DNA of 64,000 bases from Cymodocea nodosa (lineage: Eukaryota > Streptophyta > Magnoliopsida > Alismatales > Cymodoceaceae), in NCBI GenBank assembly GCA_036874045.1, contig CM072345.1, forward strand, positions 9,139,501-9,203,500. The letters run 5' to 3'. The translations under genes and the position numbers were made by a program. Positions 13,301-25,269 of the stretch are shown here, one piece after another (position 1 is the stretch's first letter; the number at the start of each line of letters is the position of its first letter). The notes below the pieces were generated by a model. It saw only the letters and a list, made by a program, of their open reading frames with translations, did not search any database and had not been told where the DNA came from.

Positions 13301-13558
13301 AATCGCCTGCTCAACTACCCTCCCGTTCAATCCCAACCGTCCGAATCCTTACTTTCTGTTCTCTGTCTCTGTCATCCTTCTGGTTTTCGACTCATTTCCC
13401 TCCCACTCGTTCTAGGGTTTCGCGTCTGCCACTGTGCCCATCCATCCATCGCCAAAACCGCAGTACCGATCCTTCTCATTTCCTTTTTGCATCCCTGTCC
13501 TCATGGATTTCCTAATTCTTTTGATCTGTGTGTTTCTTTTCCAGAGGACAATCGAGCA

Positions 13559-14571
13559 ATGGCGTACATCCAGTATTCCGAGAAGTACTACGATGACAAA
13601 TACGAGTACAGGTACGGGAAGAAGGATAGTATTTTAAGCGTTTCCTCCAGATTTCGTCCCGTATCTCGTGGTGATTTCTAGCTTCTGCAGGCATGTGGTT
13701 CTCCCGCCGGAAGTCGCGAGGCTGCTCCCCAGAAATCGCCTTCTCTCTGAGGTAAATTTTCCTCTATTTCCCTTGTAATCTTGGTTATAGTTTTTGATTC
13801 TTGATTTTAGATGTGTTTTGTAGCATATGATCTGAAGAAAATGGCGTTTTAATGTTTGTCATTGAGATGGTTCTTGTGGACTTGTCAATCTTTGTTGCAA
13901 GTAAACAACAAAACCAAATCATATGCATTTTCAGTTTTAAACTTTGCCTTTTCCGTCATCATCGGTTGAAAAAGAATGAGGAATTAGGATTCAAGTTGCT
14001 GGATAATGCTCCTGTTTGATTGCATTGAATTTTGAACTGAACCGTACTCATCCAAGTAAGTGAACGGCACCCAGGATCATCTATCTATAATAATATTATT
14101 ATAGAGGGAAGAGGAGAAAGAAGAGATGAATTTTATCGATATTGGATCCAAAAGAATATTTCATTTACGCCTGTGTAATTTAACGACAAGAACAATCACT
14201 GCCTTAATTTCAAGAACAATCAATGCCTTAATCTATGAAATTGGGTGCATGAATTCTTTCCCTCCATGTCCATGAGATAACTTGCACGAGAAAGACGACT
14301 TTTGATTTTGAATTATCCTGTTGACAATTACATGGCATGAGAAAGAAAACTTTACTTCTGTCTTGATGTTTATGCGAGTGGTTCGCAGATTGAGTGGCGA
14401 GCAATTGGGGTGAAGCAGAGCATCGGATGGGTTCACTATGCCATCCACGGGCCCGAGCCTCACATCATGCTTTTCCGGAGGCCCCTGAACTACCAGCCCA
14501 CGGAGTACCAGCAAATGATGCTACTGCAGCAACAGAAGCAGAAAAAGGGGCTGCCTGTGGTGCCCAGATGA
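13559..14571 (+). CDS. CKS1: Cyclin-dependent kinases regulatory subunit (CKS1/Suc1 family)
   Basis: Three exons, 13559-13611, 13691-13751 and 14389-14571, join in phase to a 98-residue protein. CKS proteins bind cyclin-dependent kinases and dock them on phosphorylated substrates. The fold is covered end to end: [58 protein letters not shown]. The phosphate-pocket residues known from human CKS1 map to K9, R18, S49, W52 and R69, and all are present. The beta-hinge H-x-PEPH is at 58-63. Usual plant CKS proteins read ENEWRAIGVQQSRGWVHYA.HRPEPH; here N39, R50 and R59 are replaced by I, I and G. The tail (about 74-98) is Gln/Lys-rich and ends VVPR. If exon 1 were not spliced, the frame would end within 25 codons. 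The plant genes I know usually have this small length. Confidence 0.92.
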
Positions 14572-17481
14572 TGTTCGCAAAATGAACATGGCAATTGGCA
14601 ACTTGGCGTGATCATGCTCCTTTCGCTCCAATTTTCGTTTATTTCTCAATTGGGTTGTCTTCTCTTTGAAATCCAGGATTCCTCTATTGTTGATCTTGTG
14701 TGGCTGCAAGTCATGACCAAAAGCTAGGGATTGATAATGTGTAAATACACATATTATTTTGCTGTTATTCTTGTTGAAAGAAATTGATTGGATTTCGATG
14801 TTATTCACTTTTCTCGGTGCTTACTTGGCTATCTGCTTCGAAGTACTGATGTGTTTAGGAAAGAGAATGCCCTGGTCGTGGATTAGAGTGCTTGGACACG
14901 TATGCATTGGTGGTTATTTTTATTGTGAATACTTACAATTTTTTTATTAAGGTGTTTACAATGATATGTTAAATTTGATTTTAATAGATAAAGTAAAGAT
15001 ATAATTAGTTGTATGTTTTACAGTATTGACGAACAGTTAATTTATAATATTTTTTATTAAAGTGTTTACAATGATATGTTAAATTTGATTTTTATAGCAA
15101 AAGTAAGGATATAATTAGTTGTACGATTTACAGTGTTAATAAACAGAATGAGTTGTGAAATTTATGACATTAAGTAACAAGAATGAATTATTTGATTCAA
15201 TGAGTAAAGTTTTGTGTGAGATCAATGATAAAGATTAACGCTTATAAGTCAGTTATGTGAGATAAACATAAAATTAGTGTTCCCATTTTTTTTTGTTATA
15301 AGTGTTTACAATGATATTTTAATTTATATATTATATGTATATGTATATAATACAAACATGATTCAAGAGAATATATATGTGTGCATATGTTTTTCAAATA
15401 TAATATATGAAAAATATATTAATAAATAAGTTTATTAACCACTTAATCTCAGAATCATGGGAATTGATTTGCACATGATTTGAAAAGTCAGAGAATTTAT
15501 TTTCCCCTTACTTTACCATAGATACCCAATTAACTTTTCCTATAAATTTTCAGATTGGAATATTCGGTTAGGGGGTTACTGTGCGGTTGGGCAAGATCCG
15601 ACCCGAATAGGACATGTTCCACTCGATCGACGCGACGGTGGATATTCGTCGTAGCCCCGCTGTGTTCTGGCTCCCTCCCGTTTCCTCCGAGTGCACTTCT
15701 CTTCTCCGACGGCCGTTGTGGCTGGTCTGCGTGCATTCTCTCCTCCTCGATCTCAAGGTCTGTCTTCTTCTCCCCTTCGCTCTTTCTCCTCTCCTCACGC
15801 GCACTCCTGTTTTAACAGCTCATCTATGACAAAACTTGTGAATTTGCCGATACCTAGATCCGTCAGTTAAGCGATGACAGATTTCATAGGGAAGTGGTGC
15901 ATCTACTAACGTTACTAATCTGGATAGGAATTCTAGATCGCGTGTGTACCACTGGCGGGCTGAAGTCCATGTCCTAACTCATGGTTTTATTACAAGTTTC
16001 CTATTTTGTTCTTCTGGCTGACAAGTGAATAAATGATGCAACTTGAAATCGCCGTCCGTTTAAGGGACTATTTCTGCGCTTGTCTTCTAAAACAGTACTT
16101 TGGGTTGGTAGTTATTTGTTGTCCTAGCTAGAGGGATTGATCGTTTCATATTCAAAATTTTCTTATCTTTTCTTCGATCTTCAGGTGTCTTCATGTCCAT
16201 TTGTACTTGTTAGTTAATTAACTTTATAGTTGGATTGGTTTTGCTGGCAATGCTCAGAAATGGGATTGGTTATATTCAGTGGGGATTGGTAATTTCATCT
16301 TGCCTTTTTTTTTTACAAAATTACTCTGTAGCGTAGTCATCAATCTCTCTTTTTCCCCTAAAGAATTTTAGTTGCTGCGCTCTAGTTATAATTTTTTGCA
16401 ACCTTTTTTTTGTTCTCAACATACCGTCAGGCGTTCAAGTTGTATTATTTGATGGCATGAAGGGTATGCTTAAATATTGCTGAACTTTTATTCGATGATT
16501 ATACATATTTACGTAACATACCTTTCAGGATAAGAAAACACACCTCACTTTCGGAAAGTAAATAATTGAGTCATCATTGGGAAGGACCAGCTGAGAATTA
16601 TTCTAAACTCTAAAGTTGACACCACCTAGCTAATTTCTGGGCTTGTGCCATTGATATTTTAACATCGGACTACTTTGATAAAGGTGAATTTCCTGAAAAA
16701 TAATGAAAATTGTTATCGCTGGAGTCTTGTTCTTTGTTGGCAGTCGGTACATAATTTTTACAAATGTTAATTTTCTTGTTGGGGCTATTATATACAGAGA
16801 TGAAAATATGAGAATGGTGAAGAAAAACAACCAAATGTTATCATTGTTTTAGAAGTTCAGGTTTATTATGTAGCATAAAATTGTTAGTTTACTTCTTGAC
16901 ATGGGCATCTATGTTTCTATGTTCACATGGAGACTTGTAACTTGGCCTCATCTGTTAACTTTCTTGGCATAACAAACCTGAACTGCAGGATTGGAAGTTA
17001 CTTTTGGATTAAGCCTATGTTTTCTCTCGATCACAGCTCCTTGTGTGTACTTATATTTTACCTGGTAAAAATGATGCCATTGAATTTCATAACTGTATCA
17101 ATTATGAGTAAAACACATAAACCATATCCTCCGATTCTTTGGCCATCCAAACACAGTAAATAAACCTTGTTCTTTTCTATATAAACTAAAAAGCTCACGA
17201 ATTCAAAACATTTTCAGCATATGAGTTAAATTGCTGTAAGAATGTGATGACTTTTGGGCCCCACATTTGGAATCTCCAGTGGATAATGTAATTGAAAGGT
17301 TATTTTTAAATGATCATTTATAATATTTTCAAGCCCAGCAAACGTCAATTTCGAAGTGTTGGAGGCTTGAACTCTTTGTCTAAATATAGAAGATTGTTAT
17401 TTTCAAATATCTTCTACATTCTTCTTCAGATCATGAATCTTCAGTGATATTATTACTTATTAGGCAGCTTTTGCACTCCAA
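14572..17481. other. Intergenic region and 5' UTR/leader intron of the microprotein gene
   Basis: No protein gene is seen. After the CKS 3' UTR the sequence is AT-rich with a tandem repeat (listed separately). A pyrimidine- and GC-rich block at about 15590-15760 resembles a transcription start and 5' UTR exon, ending in CTCAAG before GTCTGT. From there to about 17463 would be a leader intron, with the acceptor TATTAGGCAG shortly before the ATG at 17482. The short frames on both strands in the GC-rich block show no recognisable protein. Confidence 0.45.
14941..15157. repeat. Tandem duplication, 2 x about 110 bp
   Basis: TTTTTATTAAGGTGTTTACA at 14941 recurs as TTTTTATTAAAGTGTTTACA at 15051, each followed by the same ATGATATGTTAAATTTGATT and ATATAATTAGTTGTA blocks. 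A third, shorter match (AAGTGTTTACAATGATAT) occurs at about 15300. Confidence 0.85.
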
Positions 17482-17775
17482 ATGTCACGATTGCGAAATG
17501 CAATTGTTGCCACAGGCTTACTAGCATTTGCAGCTGGTGGTTTAGCATTTCCATTCTTTTTCGTGTAAGACTTCTTAAGTATCTCTCATTCTTGTGTCTG
17601 GACCCTCCTAAAATGCATCTTAATTATATTTTTTTGTTCCTGCAGGAAATCGAAGAACAAACCAATCATTGATTCCTCAAAGCCTCTACCACCTCAGGCA
17701 ACTTTTCGAGGGCCTTATGTGAACACTGGATCCCATGATGTTGGACCAGATAATACGATATACCCCAAGAAATGA
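17482..17775 (+). CDS. Conserved plant membrane microprotein, 70 residues, function unknown
   Basis: Exon 1 is 17482-17564 and exon 2 is 17646-17775. The split codon GT|G at the junction gives Val, and the product is 70 residues. It starts MSRLRNAIVATGLLAFAAGG, continues with a hydrophobic stretch through about residue 28 (one membrane helix or uncleaved anchor), then a short basic segment (KSKNKP) and a soluble tail with PLPPQATFRGPYVNTGSHD. The tail pattern of Pro, Gly and Tyr followed by YPKK at the end resembles a small uncharacterised protein I associate with several plant genomes, but I cannot give it a gene name. The N-terminal Arg residues followed by a helix would suit a mitochondrial or endomembrane anchor; this is inference. 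Splice sites are canonical (GTAAGA; TTCCTGCAG). It is too short for standard ORF filters because of the intron. Confidence 0.75.
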
Positions 17776-19869
17776 TTTATTCTGTAATTGTCTTTCCTGT
17801 GGATTATTTTCTTGTTCAATGTAGCGCGATTGGGATTCGTACCTACACATTTCTAATTCAGTCTCCTTAGCTGTATATTGTATCAATCTTAACAATCGTG
17901 TTCTCATGGTCTGCTGACAATGCTAATTGTAGCTTCTGCATTGCAAGTTGCAGTGCCTTCTTTCCAGAAGAGATGGAAAAAACTGTGGCTGGTGTTATCA
18001 CCTGGATTTGCGACTGGTGTCTTCTTTTCTCCAGTGTTGCAGTAATTATTCCACATTTGGAGCATGCAATCTGCCACCAGCGTGAGAGTTAATGAATAAA
18101 GGGATTAACTTCAAAGTGTCCATTATTTTGTATTTGCACTTTACCAGGTCGATAGGCGTCCACTACCTTGTATCTATTACTCAAAAGATTGACACTTAAC
18201 TTTTTGGAGTGGAAAAATGTTCTATAGGAGCGTTAAATGTCCATGAGAATGTTTAGCGATGATTATCAAGGTAGTTGTTTGAATTGATTGAAATCTTATG
18301 TGCCCAAATGAAAATTACAACAGTAATTTGAGTCATAATCTCACACATGGTGGCCTAAATGAAAATTCAAAGAATGAAATTCAATTTTTTCAAACAAATA
18401 TTTTAAACATTTATTTGTCCTTTTTGGAAAGAAATATCAACGTCTATCAGGGTATGTTAGGATTGAGAGAAATGGCTAGAAAGAGAAGGAATCATTGAAG
18501 AAGCGTACCTCTTTCTTGTCTTGAAATTTAAGTTAGGACAGAAGAAGATTGTTAAGGAAGAATTACAGAGAAAATTTAACCTACTCACTTTATCTCCATG
18601 AGTGGTGAGAAGTGAAAAGGATAGAATAAAAATTCCTTGTTCAATGTACTTCTTTCCATTTCCCTGCATCTAGGCCTAACAACATGGGAGATTATAAAGG
18701 AAGTTCCACTTTGGTTTGCGTTTTTATCTGATACCAAAGAACTTTCCGAAACTTTAGGTCGATTTTTCTCTTAAGAAGAAGTCAAATGGTGGATAGAGGG
18801 GGAGGAACGAGGACCCTTATTGATATAGTGGCTAATGATAACAGTAATTTACAATTAACAAAATCTAACATGAATTCATTTCTAAAATAAACAATAAATA
18901 TATAAGCATCTTCGGTAAATCAATCTTATATGACATTCGGTAAATATAACTTCTCTATTTTCATACTAGATACTTTTTAGATTTTTACTTATATTTTTTG
19001 TTATATTTCTATAAATACAATGGTAAATTGCTTTTATGGAGAACATATCTTCTCTTCTTTTCTGGATAAAATAAATCCCTTCTACAATATTATGGGTTAG
19101 GAGGACAATAACAGACAAAATTGTTATAAATACATCTTCTCTACTTTCTTGGATAAAATAAATAATATTTATTGGAAGATCGGTTGGATCATAGGCTCAA
19201 ACCTAGAGTCGATATTGTTACAAGTCAAAGTTGGGTTTAGGTCTCCATTTAATGTCTTGGTTCTAGACTCATAGATAGACTTATTAAGATTCTATCCAAG
19301 TAGATTTGAATTGTTGTCACTCTTATGAGGTAATTAATAAGAGGATTAAAAAAAAAAAATTTCATATAATGGCATTTTAGAAATGACATAACTATAACCT
19401 TGCTATATCAATAAAAATGTATTATATATATGTCTGTGTATGCGACATTTTACAATGACATACATGTTGGTAAATTCTTTTAATCCCAATCATTCATATA
19501 AACATGTATGTGATAAAATTTTTAATTACAAACAAACAATTGTAATTATCTAGTGGTAAAGAAATTTTTTTGGTAATAATAAATTTTTTTAATATTAAAG
19601 TAAAAAATTTAACCATAAATATAAATCTAGCAATTCAAATTTATATAATAAAAGTTTTTTACGATAGAAACAAATCAAATTCACGTACAAATCTCTCCTC
19701 TGGGAGGAAGTCTTCCGTAGCTTCCAGGCGTTCTTCCCAGCGTTATTAAACTCCCCCCCCACCCCCCCCCCCCCCACTACCTTCCGTCGTACCTATAATT
19801 ACTTGCCCCTCCGCCTCGCTCGAGGTCTCCTCCATTCTCCCGCCCTCGCTTCTTATTCTCCCAAATTCG
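17776..19869. other. Intergenic region between the microprotein gene and the PWWP gene
   Basis: The first 300 bases are probably 3' UTR. The rest is AT-rich with no recognisable gene or element. Short frames at 17898 and 18298 have no conserved features. The last 200 bases are GC- and pyrimidine-rich and contain the C tract before the PWWP gene. Confidence 0.45.
19753..19775. repeat. C homopolymer tract (one A interruption) upstream of the PWWP gene
   Basis: Twenty-three bases, all C except an A at 19761, lie about 95 bases before the putative ATG at 19870, probably in the promoter or 5' UTR. The opposite strand is a G tract with the potential to fold as a quadruplex. Confidence 0.9.
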
Positions 19870-22800
19870 ATGCAGCAGTCGCGGCGGCCGTCGTCTTGGG
19901 AGTCCCTCCACTTCGATCCATCCAAGTGCGCCCGGCAGCCAAGGAGCAACCTCCCTCGCCGTCCTTCCCGTCGAGGTCTCTCTGATTCCCTTTTCGCTTT
20001 TGCCGAGCCCCTTTTGCAGTTGCCGCCGTTTTGGTTTCGTTGATTGGGGGTGGGTGGAGCTTGTTTTTTCTTCTCGGAATGTTGTGGCCTCTTTGTATTG
20101 ATTTCTTTTCTGCCCTGGTGATCATGGGATTAGTGTGAGTAGGACGCTGTTTTGGAGTATTTTGCGTTGTTAAAGAGGAAAAAATGGAAGCTTTGGGAAA
20201 GATTGGGATTCTAGAGGCTGCATAAGTGGTTTGATTTGTGGGAGATGTGGGGCTCGAGATCAATGCGAGTTGCCCACGTAAGTAATTGTAAATTTTGTTG
20301 TAAAGGAAAAGAATTTGTTTGCAATAGCTGCTGATTAGAATGCGTTTTTTCTTAAGATGGATTTTTATTTTATAGACGGAAGACCGTAAATGTTGTTGGT
20401 TATCTAATGTAATAGGTAGTTGAGCAGACATGTCTTACGTGCCTGGGAGAACTCGCCTCAAAAGATTGGTCTAATAGGAAGGAGAATCCATTTTCACTTC
20501 AAGACCACATCGGTTGCCCATACAATCGATGGAAGACAATTGGTTCCATACCTAAAGTTTGTCTCAATTCCACTACGCTTTTTACACTGGTGTCCTTGTT
20601 GGTGACCTACTCTCCCTTCAGCCCTCAAATTGCCCTTTCCAATGGGTAGGTCATACTCCATGCAAGATCCTATTCAGATCGTGTTGATTCTAATACCACT
20701 TGTTACAGATTTAGGAGAATTTACCTTAAAAGATCGATCTAATTAGGGGGAGAATCTATTTCCACTTCAAGACCACATTGGTTGTCCATATAATCGATGT
20801 GAGACTATTGATCTCATACCCAATAATCCGTATTAGCTTGTAGGCTTATTGATGTAAATTATCATGTCACTATGTTGAGGGTGTTGGAGATCGCCTTGAG
20901 AAGTCTCTAGATGGATGGATCTAATCAGTTGATTGCTTTATGAATTTGATCATCTAATCACCGTATTGAAATTTGATTTTTTTAATGCTATTTCTTTTTA
21001 CATTTTTGTGTTTTATTTACCTCTTATGATCTATACTTTTATTTTTTATTTTGCTTCCTCAACATTACTTCCTTCTTTTATTACTCCACTCTATTTATAT
21101 GCTTTATTCTTCATCTCTTCTTAGTGCTTACTTTTTAACTTTCTTCTCTTCTTCATTTCCTTTTTGTCTTCATCGTCTTTTTTATTTTGCTCTTTTGTAC
21201 AAATACATAAGTATATATTTTTCTATTTTTTAATAGTGTTTTGCTATTCTTAATTACATAAAAATGTATCTTATGTTTTCTCTCTTTGCATTTTGTATCT
21301 ACAAATACGCTAAAGAAACTATATATGCTGCTAAAATTGACTTTATTTGTTAAAAATTTTTAAATATCTAGTATTGTATAATATGACTTGAAGACATTTA
21401 AAGTGTTTTGACAGAAATGTTAAATTTTTTTATGCATTATAAATTTTATAGAATTTGATTATGTTATGATCTTGTTGAGTGAATTCATCATTAGTTACAT
21501 TATGGATCATTATGATCACTATTCTTTTGAATATTTTTTGTAATTTATTGCTTTACTTCAATTGCGATATGGCTGCACCTTTCATTTCTTGCCTTAGGCA
21601 TCTGCATGGGGTGTTAACTTCAAATTGCCTTTTGCCTGGATTACTTTGGTCCATTGTCCATTTTCCAATAATTCTTCTCGAAACCAATATTTGTATTTTA
21701 TGTATCAACTGATGTCTACAATGACAGTAAATGATCTATCTTGAATTTTTATGACTTCTCTTTTGCAAATATAGCATGCAAACTTCATGATTTCTTTATT
21801 ATTGTTTTTAAGTAAAACAGTATTACACATGTTTTCTATTTTTCCTATTTGTTAATGAATCAACCTTTTTTACTATGATTTCAAGATTGGAAGATGCTTC
21901 TTTCATGACAACAGGGAAACTGAGTGAATGCGGTCTTGGTTCTCTTTTTGTTGCAGAGGGAATGGATTTTTCTTTGGCAAGATGCAGAATTGCATCTGTA
22001 GAGCCTAGCATCTCAAATACTGCTGAATTAGAATATTTTGAAGCTGAATCAGTTGGTAGAAATGGAGATGTAGACTCCATCAAAGGGTTTGCCTTATACT
22101 TTTGCCATATGCATCAAGTTGGCACTGATTTTTAATTGTGTGTGCTTTTTCATCATTTGTGATCTATATTATAGTTAACATTTTGTTTGTAAATTCCATC
22201 AACTTTTTAACATTCTCTTCAGTTGGTAGTTGAGCTTATTTGTAAATAGTAAGGATAAAAAATTCTATTCAGCTCACTATGTGCTAATGTATGGTAATTC
22301 AGAGTACTTGTGGAAGAAAGATCTCTTTTTCACTAGCATCTCTATATAATATCGAAGTTGTACATGGCACCTTTAGCAACTGCATTCTAATTATCTGTTT
22401 TACTGTGTTTAGTCGTGAATCTTGTTAGGTCCTAAGAAATATTTCTGGCATTTTATATTTGATAACCACATTTTCTATGATTAAGTTGTTGAACGCTCTT
22501 GGAAATATTTGTCTGGTAATTTATATTTGATAACTACATTTTCTATGATTATATTATAGAACACTCTTGTCGAAGCTCAAATTTTCCTTGTCTAGAATCA
22601 ATTTCTCTTGAGCTTGCCAAGAAAATGAGTTTACTCCTTTCTTATTGTACCTTAAGGCATGGGTCACTTCAATTTCCCGTCTAAACACCTGAAGCTACAT
22701 GGCTACTCTGAGTTTATCACATTTTTTACAGGTGCTTTGAACCATCTCGTAGGAATTGTGCTCGATCCCTCTTTTCTGCACAACCTGTACCTTCAGAAAT

Positions 22801-24491
22801 TAATGGGAGTGAAGATGCTTGGCTGGCACCAGGAAATGTAGTTTGGGCCAAAATTGATTCCAATACATGGTGGCCCGCACAGGTTTGCTATGTTCATCTC
22901 CATTTCTGCTCTTGTTGCGTTTATTTTCTTGGAATGCAGCTGACCCTTTGATGTCCAGATTATGGACAGAGAAGGAGCATTACAGTTGTCCATTAATCAG
23001 TCCAATGATAGTCTTGTTCCGGTACAATTTTATGGGAAATGTGAATAGTACGTTTTCTGCTTTTTCAGAAATAGATGAATTTTATATTTGTATATGAGTA
23101 TTTACTTCAACCACTAATTACAATTTTCCTTCTACAGTGCTTGGGTTGATCGAGACAGGGGTCTCTCACACTTCAATCATGTAAGTGCGTTTTCCTTGGT
23201 AATTTATATGGTATTTATAGTAATTCACATGAAGTTGATTTTGAGTTTTGTTTATTTTTGTTAGTAGTCCATTTGGAAGACAGATAAGTACCCAGTTCCA
23301 TATTCACGTTTCCAATTATGTCATTAGAATTGAGGATTATGCAACTATGCTTGTTTTTATTACTTCTATTAAAAACTCCATCAAGATAGTGGCAAACGTC
23401 TTGATGGTCATCATTTCATTGTTCTTCCAAACCTATTTTGAAGGGTTAGAAATTGATGCAATCATATGACGACTGCAACTCTGATTTAATACTATTATAA
23501 TTTTTCCATAAAATTAGTATTTCGGATGGAGTTGTTTGCATCATTACAGTGGTATTAAACCTATTTTTTATCACTTCAGAAACAAAACATCCTCGGATTC
23601 AGTGCTATGCTTATACAACTGAATCAGAAACAAAACTACTATTATACTTGATCTAATACTACTATACTTTTTCCATAAAATTAGTATTCAGATGGAGTTG
23701 TTTGCCATCTGTTACAGTGGTATTAAACCTTTTCTTTTTTTCACTTCAGAAACAAAACTTCCTTTGATTCAGTTCTATGCTTATATTGAATTAATTGTAT
23801 TTAGTAACATTGGTTCTTCAATAAAAAATATACTTCTAGTAACTCTTTTCTTCTATCATGCAGTGCTACGAAGAAAGAAGCAGCAATCCATTGAATACAT
23901 TGCAAGATGCTCTACGGCAGGTATTTGTTTCTCCAGTTATCCTCACATTTGTGTGCCATGTTACAAATGTTAATGTTATGTAATTTAGAGCTGTAATCTC
24001 TTCTACACTGCAGGCTTTGCAGTCCAGAGAAGGTACGAAATCCAGTGAGCATTCAGGTAAATGCTCCTGTCCTATAGTCTTTTTTTTTTTTTTTTTTTTT
24101 TAAAAAAAAGTTTAGTTGTCCGTATCATGACAATAGCATCGTACTTCTTTCTACTTCCCAGTTGGTATGATGTTTTTCTAAAATTTGCACATTCAGAAAA
24201 ATTTGATGTTTCAAGTCAGACCACCGGTGATCGTACTGATGTGGGGAGGGGCAAAAGGAAACCCAAACCAAAAGTTCATTTCGATGTGAGTCGTCCATGT
24301 CATGTACAAATAAGGTGAAAAGGATCGGCCAGACCGAAGAAGTAACGTTTGATATTTTTCGGATTCAGGAAATGACCAGGCCGGAGAAGTCCACGAGAAA
24401 AGTGCGACGGATGAGGATCATGAGGCTCCTCGGTCTGATGGCTCCAGTTGGGTCTCCATTCATTCTACCTCGCGCAAGACGTGCTTGTTGA
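19870..24491 (+). CDS. PWWP-domain protein, multi-exon; 5' exons uncertain
   Basis: Seven 3' exons join in phase: 22732-22882, 22959-23047, 23138-23180, 23864-23920, 24014-24056, 24197-24285 and 24369-24491, giving about 197 residues to the stop. They encode a PWWP module: APGNVVWAKIDSNTWWPAQ, then VPVQFYGKCEYAWVDR and LSHFNHCYEERS. WWPA is the domain's signature tetrad. PWWP domains bind methylated histone tails and DNA, so a chromatin role is likely. The end is basic (GRGKRKPKPKVHF; RRMRIMRLLGLMAPVGSPF). Upstream, an ATG at 19870 begins MQQSRRPSSWESLHFDPSK, with a donor after 19975; an exon at about 21894-22055 or -22069 reads DASFMTTGKLSECGLGSLF. These two join in phase, but exon 2 does not join the PWWP exon in phase with the donors I can see, so an exon may be missing or a boundary may differ. 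Confidence 0.75.
20441..20822 (+). repeat. Two diverged direct copies of a dispersed repeat in the PWWP first intron
   Basis: The block at about 20441-20552 (AAAAGATTGGTCTAATAGG, CACTTCAAGACCACAT, CAATCGATG, CATACC) recurs at about 20711-20822 with about 15-20 percent differences, 270 bases downstream. The pattern is that of the ends or LTR parts of a retroelement remnant. Confidence 0.7.
22437..22570. repeat. Tandem duplication, 2 x about 66 bp, in a PWWP gene intron
   Basis: AAATATTTCTGG at 22437 and AAATATTTGTCTGG at 22503 each begin a unit with TTTATATTTGATAAC, ACATTTTCTATGATTA and GAAC.CTCTTG. Confidence 0.8.
23487..23790. repeat. Direct duplication with about 167-bp period in a PWWP gene intron
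   Basis: TAATACTATTATA at about 23487 and TAATACTACTATAC at about 23654 start copies sharing TTTTTCCATAAAATTAGTAT, GATGGAGTTGTTTG, ACAGTGGTATTAAACC and TCACTTCAGAAACAAAAC. Confidence 0.85.
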
Positions 24492-25269
24492 GCAACTCGC
24501 GTAGTTAGCATATCCATTTTTGCTCTGTCTTATCATCATATTTGATTCCTCCGTCAAGGCATGCAGTTGTGTACAGGAATGAATGAATGCTTTTTATGTT
24601 TTCCGGGTGTTCTTTGGGTCTTGCGATGGCAAGCCCACCGTACGATAAACATGGGAAGATCGTCGGCGACTGCAGAAGAAGAATGCGACTCAGAGAAAAG
24701 AAAAAAAATTGTGAGTGGAAATAGTTGACTTGTCCCGGCCAATTGTTTTCTTTTTCGTACTCTCAAATGGTTGATTTTTTAAATACAGAAAGAGGAGCTG
24801 GTGGTATACGCAGCCGCCTCTTCTGAGGGTCCCAAATAGATGAGACTATAAAAGCTTAAACGACATCAAATCATACCGGCCAATCTGTGGGCTTTCCCAT
24901 GCAGCAGATCCTCCCTTCATTTCTTACGTGTACGTCTCTTAAAGTATCTGCTCCACGCAATATCAATTAATCTCTTTATTCATTTTCTTAAGCACGGGGA
25001 AAAAATCAGGAAGGCACGAGCAAACTTTTTGTTTTTGTTTCTTTTGTCGAATTGATGATAATTGGGTAGGCCTGCAATTCATACTTTACTGGTCTATGTT
25101 AAGGTTAAGAAACGAGCTTGCGTGTGAAGCCACAGCCGGACCAATCAAAAAAAGTTTAAATTAAAATAAAATTAGATCAATATGAAAAAACAAAAATAAA
25201 AAAAATTTCTGAAAAATAAACGAATATTTTTATTGGCAAGCACAAGCGCTCCCCGAATTACATTGGACG
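24492..25269. other. Intergenic region between PWWP and PAO genes
   Basis: The first 250 bases are likely PWWP 3' UTR. A TATAAAAG sequence at 24848 is the best TATA-like match but is more than 400 bases from the PAO ATG, so either the leader is long or it is not used. No other gene is visible. Confidence 0.45.

Larger units (their letters stand above)
8068..13558. other. Gene-poor intergenic region (5.5 kb)
   Basis: After the BTB 3' UTR (to about 8500) I see no convincing coding sequence. The stretch is AT-rich apart from a GC-rich, low-complexity island at about 10130-10680 whose frames are translations of simple repeats. A TATAAAAGG sequence near 10914 has no credible ORF after it. From about 11790 to 12260 the motif ATAAAGTTAT and close variants recur many times, suggesting a degenerate AT-rich satellite-like patch. 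Bases from about 13270 to 13558 are the pyrimidine-rich 5' UTR of the next gene, probably with a leader intron ending in TTTTCCAG at 13544. Confidence 0.5.

Noticed and set aside
13268..13681. 137-codon frame that contains the first CKS exon
   Set aside because: The part before 13559 is leader sequence and the part after 13611 is intron; the CKS protein requires the spliced form.
14941..15340. CRISPR-like or satellite array
   Set aside because: Only two full units with no regular spacer, in a plant nuclear context; it is a simple tandem duplication.
15555..15829. Overlapping frames of 60-90 codons in a GC-rich block
   Set aside because: This looks like a pyrimidine-rich 5' UTR exon; the frames on both strands lack conserved features.
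19853..20431. 192-codon frame on the - strand opposite the PWWP first exon
   Set aside because: It spans exon 1 and intron sequence of the + strand gene and has no recognisable protein content.
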